The position numbers and the translations under genes were made by a program. A DNA stretch of 64,000 nt from Phytophthora sp. 'mugwort' (taxonomy: Eukaryota; Oomycota; Peronosporomycetes; Peronosporales; Peronosporaceae). The notes below the pieces were generated by a model, which made no database searches, had not been told where the DNA came from, and worked only from the letters and a program-made list of their open reading frames with translations. This document shows, in pieces, positions 42,946 through 51,300 of this stretch (position 1 is the stretch's first letter; each line of letters opens with the position of its first letter). Location: assembly GCA_033558025.1 (NCBI GenBank), contig JAUCEF010000016.1, positions 1,302,001 to 1,366,000 on the forward strand, written 5' to 3'.

Positions 42946-45285
42946 ATGAAGCGTACGGAGCTGCTCGCTGCCTGTGAAGAGCTGATCAAGTCTTTCGACC
43001 CTGCGAAAACGACAGTTGATGCCCATGCGACGGAAGAGCTTCGTGGATTATCGTCCAGTAGCGACCAACGATTTCTACAGCAAGTGCTCTACGGCTCGTA
43101 TCGCTATCGTGACCTGTTGCGTCCCATGCTGACGCTCTTTCTCGACTCGCATTCGAGCCAAGTCAGTCGATCCGACTACACCAAGTTCCTCATTATGGGA
43201 TATCTCGCAATGTTTCGTCTCGAGGAGTTGGGCGTCACTTCATTTGCTGGCTTGGCACTAGCACTCGAACCCACGAGTATGTACACGTTCCTCTCGTACC
43301 TTTTCAATCCCGAAGAGCTTCGAGGAACGCTTCAAACGCAATGGACTCGAGTTCTTGATGCTGAGTTCGTCGAGACGCAGATCATCGACAAGATGCGGAG
43401 CTTCAAGCCAGCAGTCGACAAGCTCTTGACGCAACTTCACGCTAAAGCCTTCGGATGTGCGGGATCCACCACAGCTTCCGATGCAACTGCGACATCGCGT
43501 AAGCCTCCAACGATACCTGTCGCTCCGAAGATCACTCAACCAAAGCCACAACGAGCACTGGAACCTATCCGTATCCCTTGCGAGGTCAAGGCAAAGCCGG
43601 TGCCTGCGTCGCTCCACAGACTTTCACTGGCTGAGCTCCAAGCGCAGCAGGAAGCTCGAAAGGAGCGGATGAAGGCTCAAGTGGCGAGCAAATACGACGC
43701 ATCCGACGAGTTTCGCTTTGCTACTGCTACCCGAGGCAGCAATATTGAGGCCGTACGGGAAGAAGTCGAACGCGAGCGTCAAGCAGCACTGCAGTTCGAC
43801 TTCAAGGCGAGACCTGTTCCACATGCCAGTACAGCAGCTGCAACCACAGCCAGCACTACCCAAGTGAAGCTCACCACGGCTGCCATCCTGCGTGAAGATG
43901 CCTTGCACAAGCGCCAGAAAGACCGCGAGGCGGCGTTGATCCGTGCGTACGAGTCGGAGCTGCGCGACCCGCTCGAGTTTTACCGCTGGCAGGCAACCAT
44001 GCAGCAGCAGGACGACGCAAAGTGGCGTCGGGACGTCGAGACGCGTCGCCTTGAAATGGTTCAAGCCCAGTACGACGCGGTGGAGGCTTCACACCAAGCC
44101 AAGCTTGAAAATCGTGATGCAGCTCTCGAGATGAAGGAACAGGCGAAATGCCGAGCTGCCGAGCGTGACAAGGAAGAGAGCGAGCTGGTGGAAAAGTACC
44201 GGCATTTGACGGAGGAGGTCAAGCGGGTGCGTGACGCTGCGCCACGGGAAGCGGAGAACAAAGTTCGAGAAGAAAACGCGAGGCAGCGCGACGCCCTGCA
44301 GGAATTCCTGGCCACAGAGCGAGAGCGGAAAGCTCAACAAGATGCACAGGAGCAAGCAGCCCGCGAAGACTTGATTCGACAGATCCGGGCCTTGGATCGT
44401 GTTCACCGAGAGCACGTCGCGGTCTTTGACCCGACCGAGACAGCTCAGCTTGGTCTACTGCAAGAAATGTCACTGGCGGAACTCCGTGAACGTCTTCGAG
44501 TGCGTCATGAGGAGCAGAGGCGCTGGGAAGAATCTCGACGCGACTCCATCCTCACGGACAAGCACGAGAAGAACGCCGCGCTGCTGGAGAAAGCGACCAG
44601 CGCCGCCCGTCGTCGTCGAGCTACCGCGAGTGCGAACGCAGCGACTCGTAGCAAGAAGAAAGCGCTGGCTGCAGCTCGAGAGATGGAGGAGCAAGCTCTT
44701 CGTCGGAAAAACAATCTCGAGCTCGCGGAGAAGCTCAAGCGCCAGCGAGACGAGCGTGCCCAACAGACCGAGAAACTTCGCTTGGAGGCGGCGGAGCTGG
44801 CAACTCGACGGCGATTCCTTGATGCAGCGACGATTATCCTTGAAGAAAATCACTGCAACCAGCTCAAACGTGGTCGCGAACGTGAAGCGAAGAACCGGCA
44901 GGAAACGCACCAAATCGACTCGACCAGCATGGAACACGTCCGTGTCCAAGAGAAACGCATGAACGTGGAATTCCGGGAACGCCAGCGACTCGCCAAGCTG
45001 GACGAGGACCAAGCGAGAGATCACAGTTTCTCACGAGCGAAAGACGATGCACAACGGCGCGATTGTGACGAAGATGAGACGCTGCGAGCTCTTGTGCGTC
45101 ATGAACAGCAACGCTTCGCCCATGCACGTGGAACTCTGCAGGCACGCAACGTATACGCCACGAAGCAGACCGAAAGAAAGAAAGCACAGGCACGAATGCT
45201 ATCTGTGACAAGAACAAAGCCACAGCACAAGGTGTCAGGACTACAAAGTCCTAGTCGTAACCAGGAGCAGGAAGTAGCAATGTAA
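42946..45285 (+). CDS. CFAP99: CFAP99-like cilia/flagella-associated protein (copy 2)
   Basis: Identical in sequence to the 779-residue product of 6708-9047. The helical N-terminal domain is followed by a long charged coiled coil. The start at 42946 is preferred over the upstream ATG at 42853 for the same reason. It converges on the PARP gene with 93 bp between the stops. If both copies are real, the cell has a doubled dose of this putative axonemal protein. Confidence 0.65.
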   Translation: MKRTELLAACEELIKSFDPAKTTVDAHATEELRGLSSSSDQRFLQQVLYGSYRYRDLLRPMLTLFLDSHSSQVSRSDYTKFLIMGYLAMFRLEELGVTSFAGLALALEPTSMYTFLSYLFNPEELRGTLQTQWTRVLDAEFVETQIIDKMRSFKPAVDKLLTQLHAKAFGCAGSTTASDATATSRKPPTIPVAPKITQPKPQRALEPIRIPCEVKAKPVPASLHRLSLAELQAQQEARKERMKAQVASKYDASDEFRFATATRGSNIEAVREEVERERQAALQFDFKARPVPHASTAAATTASTTQVKLTTAAILREDALHKRQKDREAALIRAYESELRDPLEFYRWQATMQQQDDAKWRRDVETRRLEMVQAQYDAVEASHQAKLENRDAALEMKEQAKCRAAERDKEESELVEKYRHLTEEVKRVRDAAPREAENKVREENARQRDALQEFLATERERKAQQDAQEQAAREDLIRQIRALDRVHREHVAVFDPTETAQLGLLQEMSLAELRERLRVRHEEQRRWEESRRDSILTDKHEKNAALLEKATSAARRRRATASANAATRSKKKALAAAREMEEQALRRKNNLELAEKLKRQRDERAQQTEKLRLEAAELATRRRFLDAATIILEENHCNQLKRGREREAKNRQETHQIDSTSMEHVRVQEKRMNVEFRERQRLAKLDEDQARDHSFSRAKDDAQRRDCDEDETLRALVRHEQQRFAHARGTLQARNVYATKQTERKKAQARMLSVTRTKPQHKVSGLQSPSRNQEQEVAM

Positions 45286-45378
45286 ATGGGTACGACACAC
45301 CAGCTTCAACTTGCACAATCGTAAAACCAAATGTATAATCAGTTGAATCAAGGAATCCTACATGTATAGACATCAAAT

Positions 45379-48300
45379 TTACACAGTCTCCACTTCGATA
45401 ACGTACCGGATACGCGCTTGGGCCTCCTTGTACACAACGAGCTCGGCGTAGTCGGACAGCGCCGGCTCAACTAATGTGAACCCTTGAGCTAGACGTGAAC
45501 TGCTCAACGCGTTGCGATATAACTTAGCGGAGTAACTGTAGGTTGTGCCATCGTCATCCGGTCGAATTGTCACCCGAAGCGTAGCCTCGCACCAAGTCTC
45601 GTTGGCAGAGCTCTGCAGCTCCGCGTCTGCTTCGTCAGCGCCGTTAACAGAGTCGGGAGTCTCACGATCCATTAACTCGATGACAATCGTACGCTGGTCG
45701 TACTGGTATTGAACAAAGTGCTCGCGATCTTTGCCAGTAGCGCTCACAATGTGTGTATCGCCAATCGCGAAATCCTTGTCTGCCACGAGTTTACTCAGAT
45801 AGTCCTGCGTCTCGAGAGTGAACTTTGGGTTACGCTCATACCATCCCATCGGTGTCGGGTTGGGCTCAGTCTTGGCCCACACACGATCGTACGGCAGTTC
45901 ACTTCCCACCTGCATCACCCGTCCAACGTGTAGCTTCGCCCCACACTTGGGCGACACGAGCGCACCACGTGGGTCAGGATTGTGCACTGCTAGCGCTTTC
46001 ACACTGTCCATTCCCTCCCGAGGTAAAGGGTCAGTCCCCCAAGCTGCGGTAGTTGTCAACTCAGTGGGCTTTCCTAGTGCCACCTCGCACAATAGCATGT
46101 AGTGTACTTCACGCGTCTTCGTCGTAGTCTTGTCGGGTTTGCCGTCTTTATCCAGAACCGGAAGTGCATACGGCGCATCACAGTAGTTGAGGCTTTTTTC
46201 AGCTACATTCGCGAAGTACAGTCCCTTACCGTACGCGTAACCATGGTGCGGAGCCTCGGGAGGAGCTACACGCAGTCCTTGAGACAGAATACCCATCAAG
46301 TTCGTGCGTTTCGTTCCGTGCCACAGCAAATGATTCTGCATGGCTCTCAAATCGGGACGCTCCTCCATGAGCGCATTGAACCGTTGGGTCTCTCCGCGAC
46401 GTTCCACCTCAAACACGTTGCTGATGCGATACCGCAAACGATCATACGAACGCAAGCCTCCAAAGAAGTAGCGGTGGATGAGCTGCCGCTCCGGGTCTAT
46501 AGGTTCCAATGGCGCAAGACGCACTTGTAGAGCATGATAACAGTACTCAAACGGGTTCTGAGTCGGTACTGCTCGCCTGGCTCCGAGAAGCATCTTGTAT
46601 GTCTCCATGATGTCAGACAACATTTGCAGCCGGGTGATTTCCACGTTCACGTCGCTCACTTGATCGAAAGCCTTGATTGATGAAGCTAGTGCGTCCTCTT
46701 GGCACGGCATGATCTCATAGTAGCGGCTACTACGCTCGCTCACCTTTTCCGTTAGCGCTTCGTGGCGTGTAGCGAGTAGTGCACGTTTCGTGGCCCCCTC
46801 ATCGCTAAGGTCCCCACTGGCAGTACCAATCTCCTTCACCAACTCCTCCTTCTCCTCTAGCAAACCGCGGATCTCGGTCAACTTGTCCAAAGCAGCACGG
46901 AGCTCATCTTGCTTAGCGAGTGGCAAGTCGCCACCAGCAAATCCGCAGCTTGTCTGTGCTGCGAGCTGCAAGTTGCGCACATCCGTGATAGCAGCTAGCA
47001 TAGCCATGATGCTAGGACAAGCCACCAAATCCGAATCACACGGCTCGGGGAATACCACGCCCTTACTAGCTCCACCTTCCATGTCGTCTCGAAATGATCT
47101 CGTCACCTCGTCATCTATCTTCGTGGAGTAATTAACGCGCTGCACGAGGTTATACTTCTTAGGTTTCTTAACGAACTCCCCCGGAGCTCGCGATTCCCAC
47201 GTATTGCCCGTCTTGCTTCGAAAGATCTTCTTAAACTCGTTCACAGCTTCAGTTTCATCTCGGAACGGTGTGTTTTGGAACTTTCCCATCTCACCGATTC
47301 GTCCCCAGTTGGTAAAGAGCACGTAAATGTCTTGCAGTTCGTCACGAACCAATTGCAGGCGATAAAAGACATTGAGTCCGAAGCGCCCGTTCTTGACGTC
47401 CACCTTGGTCAATAGCGCGTCCAGCTCCGTTCCCTCACCTTCGGAATGCACTTTGCTCACTTTACCGACATCACAACTTGCGTTCACTTTGGCAACAACC
47501 AGTGAGCGCGAGATCTTGCCCGACGCCTCGCACTCCACCAGATACGCACTAGCATCGTCTGAATACGTTGGGATAGCAGCAAACGCCGTGTCAATGTCGG
47601 TGGGTTGAGCTTGAATCGATACGAGATCGGGGAATGTCTGCTCAATGAATCGAAGAACGAATTGCGAGCGTTGGTCCCGCGCGTAGTCGATAACAGACTT
47701 TCCAGAAACGTCCCTGGTTCGCAGATCCCCACCTGCACGGACCAGCATCGCTAATAAACGCGTGTTCTCGTAGGATCCATAGTCGAGCGGTTGCACAGCC
47801 ACGTGGCACGCCGTTAAGCCCGCGGTATTGCGTTGGACGAGTGCTGCCTTCACACTCGTCTCTGGAATGTGAAGAGAGCATGCACGAGTCGACGAGGTGG
47901 ACGTGAATACATCCTTTGGATCCGGTACTGACCGAACGAGCCCAAGTGCGAGACGCGTCTCGGCAACAAGGTTACGCGCGGCAAGATGCATTAGCAACGT
48001 GTTGCCCCTGCCGTCAGCGGTCGAGAGCTTTGCGCCGTAGCGGAGCAACACAGCTAGCGTCTGATATCGGATGGATGCGTTTGAAGTTAAGGCAATACGT
48101 ACGAGCGCCGGCATCTTGTCGGAGTCCCCTTTCGCCAGAGCTGTGATCTCGCAGAGCTCACGACCAGACCGTAGTAGCTGATCCTTGTCTTCATCAGCAC
48201 CGAAGCGCTTTCTTCGCTCCAACATAGCGGCATGTAGGCTGTGAAAGCTTAGATTCGGGTCCACACCGCGCTTTAGCAGTATTTCCAGCATCGTAAAGAA

Positions 48301-51300
48301 GAGAACAGGCTTTGACTCGGCCAGACTCTCCATAAAACGGTCCAAGAACGCACCAAGGACATTCATCCCAGAGTCATCAACCCGATGGATGTCGAGCGAA
48401 TACGACGGGTGCTCTAAGAAGTAGCACAAGACCTTGAGCAGCTGATCGTCAGTCAAACTCTTGCCGTTGCGCTTTTGCTTGAGAGCAAAAAGAAGTGGGG
48501 TCTCGCCAGCGTGATTCTTCACGTTCTCACTCATTGCACCGCCACTCTGGTGATGTAAGAAATCCATCAGATGATAATTGCCCTGTTTGGCCGCGTAATG
48601 CATGGGTAAATTGCCTTTTTTGTCTTGAACATCAACACGTACACAGGCATCCACGAGCGCCCACGCTAGCTTCTTTGCTTGTGCGTCAAAGCCAGACTGG
48701 CGCGTTTTGGCCAACGAATGGAGCAACGTCTCGCCACGTGAGTTTGGACGCTTAAGAAGCTCCAAGCCGCCACCCGATCCTGATTCCAGCACACCAAAAA
48801 GATTATTCGCGAGCTGAAATTGGCCACACCGAACTGAGTCTTCGATGGCTTGACGTCGACAGAACTTCGCATTTAGCAGCATGTGGCAGATCCCAGTGAG
48901 GCCATTGCTCACTGCATGGTAAAAATAGCTACGCGTCGTAACCTTGGGCTCTCGTTTCGATTGCGACTTCGATGTGGCTTGCTTCTGCGACCATGAAGAG
49001 GTTTCCTCGCTTGGCGACTTCACGGTGATCCGAAGTGTTCCATCGACGGCTGAGCCGCTACGCAACAACGTCATAATGGTGGTCTGCCGCTTATGCAAAA
49101 CGGCAAGGCCAAGAGGCGTAAATCCATCTCGATCCAGTAGCGCCATGGCTTCCTTCTGCTTCTTGGAGTCACCCGAGGATGCAAGAAGTGTCGAAACGCA
49201 CACAAATGCACCTGTAGCCGCTGCAAGATGCAACGCTGAACGTCCGAGGGCGTCTTGTGCCATGAGATTGAGACTTTGTTCCGCTGCTAGATTCGACACG
49301 GTTTCTACTGGATCTGTCTCACCTCCTCGAATAACGCCCAAATGTTCACGCAGGAAAGTCTCTCGCTTCTTCGTCTCGTAAATCTTGGCGTCTCGGATTT
49401 GCCCTTCGCGATCCTTTTGTCCCTGACTTCTCTTGTGAGTTGCGTCGTACTTGTCTTGCCAATCCAGCTGCACTTTAATCAGCGCGAAATGCAGTGCTCC
49501 GAACCCAAAATCATCCTGAATACCCGCATCGGCACCGTTTTGAAGAAGAAAGCGTTCGACTGCAAAGGATGCGTCGGCACTCATAGCAGCAGCATTCACA
49601 GCATAGTGCAGAGGCGTCCGGCCAAGCCAATCACGCTGGTTTACAGCAGCACGAGCTCCACTCGTCCCTGCAGAACGAAGTAGTTCTTGTAGAAGCTCGA
49701 GGTCGCGGTTTCGAGCCGCATAGTGCACTGGAGACCGGTGTTTTGTGTCGCCGACCACGACAGCTTCTTGAGCACTCTTATTCTTTAATGCGACTAAGAT
49801 AGCCGGCCCCACCGCATTTGATGATGGCTCTCCACGCTGCTTGGTTGAAACTGTGACTGAAAACGGGTTGACGTTTGCGGTAATTGAACTACCAGCAGGA
49901 AACGATTGAGTGATCGTCACGGTCGAGTATCCGACTTCTCCAGCATGAACCTCCTTCGCGGGAATAGAGTGCCTTGCAATAACTGCTAGGTGCAGTGGCG
50001 AAGCGCCGAAAGCATCAAGTGCCATGAGACTTGCTCCATGCGACAGAAGAGCACTCACGGATGCACCGTCATTTGCTTTAAGAGCCGCATGTAGAGGAGT
50101 TTCCTTTGTAGTTTTGGAGACGCAGTTAACGTCGGCACCGTGATTCAGAAGTAAGCTCGTGCACTTGATGTGCTTGCTCTTCACAGCTTCAAATAACGCC
50201 GGCTCCAACAGCGTTTTAGCACCACAACTGCCTTTGCAGGGTGCCTGGGTTCCACGGTTAATGGCAGAACCTCCACTGACTCGAGCAATAGCGTCGTTGA
50301 TGGCAAACTCCTTGCAGTTTGAGCATCTCAGCGGGGACAGGTTGGCATCTGCTTGATGTGTGAGCAATACACGCACTGTGGGCGCATCTCCAGACTCCAC
50401 CGCGCAGTGCAGCGCCGTTTTGAAGCTTTCGAGGTGTACGAAGTTAACCAACGATTTGTCTTTGTCATTGGGGCTTGTTGAAAACAATTCGGGACGCTTC
50501 TCCAGCAAAAGGTGCATGAGGCAGTCAACAGAGTTATCGGCGCAGCCGTACCATTTCATCAACGGGTTTGCTGGCTCGCTCGTGAGTTTTCGTCTAGCAA
50601 TCAGATGTAATGCCGTCTCATACTCCACCATAATCTTGGGTTTGCCTTCATTCGTTGTTAAACCAGTTGCTGGTCGTTTAACCGGGACTGGATGGGCACT
50701 GTTGTCATCGTCTCTGTCATCGTCACCGGAATCTTGATCGGAGCCGTCGTCATTTGATCCGTCAGAGCTGCCACGTGAATTGATTGGCTTTGCAGCAAAT
50801 CCACCATTGCTGGGGGTGACCTTAGTATTAGAAGCATCGTTGTCAGTGGCACCGGTTGCATCTGTGAGACGCGAGGCTTCTTCACAACGCACGAAGGTCT
50901 CTCGGTTCATCGACTTCTCCGCATAAATTGCAAGAAGCTTGACAAGCCTTGCGTCAATATCGCGCATATGATGTAGTTTGTCTGGATCCGTCTGGTTCGT
51001 CAGTGAAGGAACACTGCGCTCGTGACTTGGATCAAGTAACCTCAGGACAGGTGTATATCCGCCAGCGTCCTTCTCGCACATCATTTCTAACGTTGCGGGG
51101 CATTTATCGGCGCACTGACGGATAATTTCAGGCATAGCTGCGAGTTGGGCTGCATCATGATTCGCCACGACATGGAAAAAGTTCTCACATCCGGGTCGTG
51201 ATCGTCCTGCCAGCTTCAGTGGTCCACTCACCGTTTTTTCGTGGTGTTCAAGCAATTTCAACAAATACGAGTCTCCATGACCAGCGCCCAGCGCCCCAGC

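Larger units (their letters stand above)
38523..45319 (-). repeat. Right arm of 6.8-kb near-identical inverted duplication
   Basis: Reverse complement of 6674-13471. The only length difference is one base missing at 40781-40783 (TTT against AAAA at 11210-11213). Beyond 45319 similarity to the left flank continues at a much lower level into the 3' end of the PARP gene. Confidence 0.95.
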
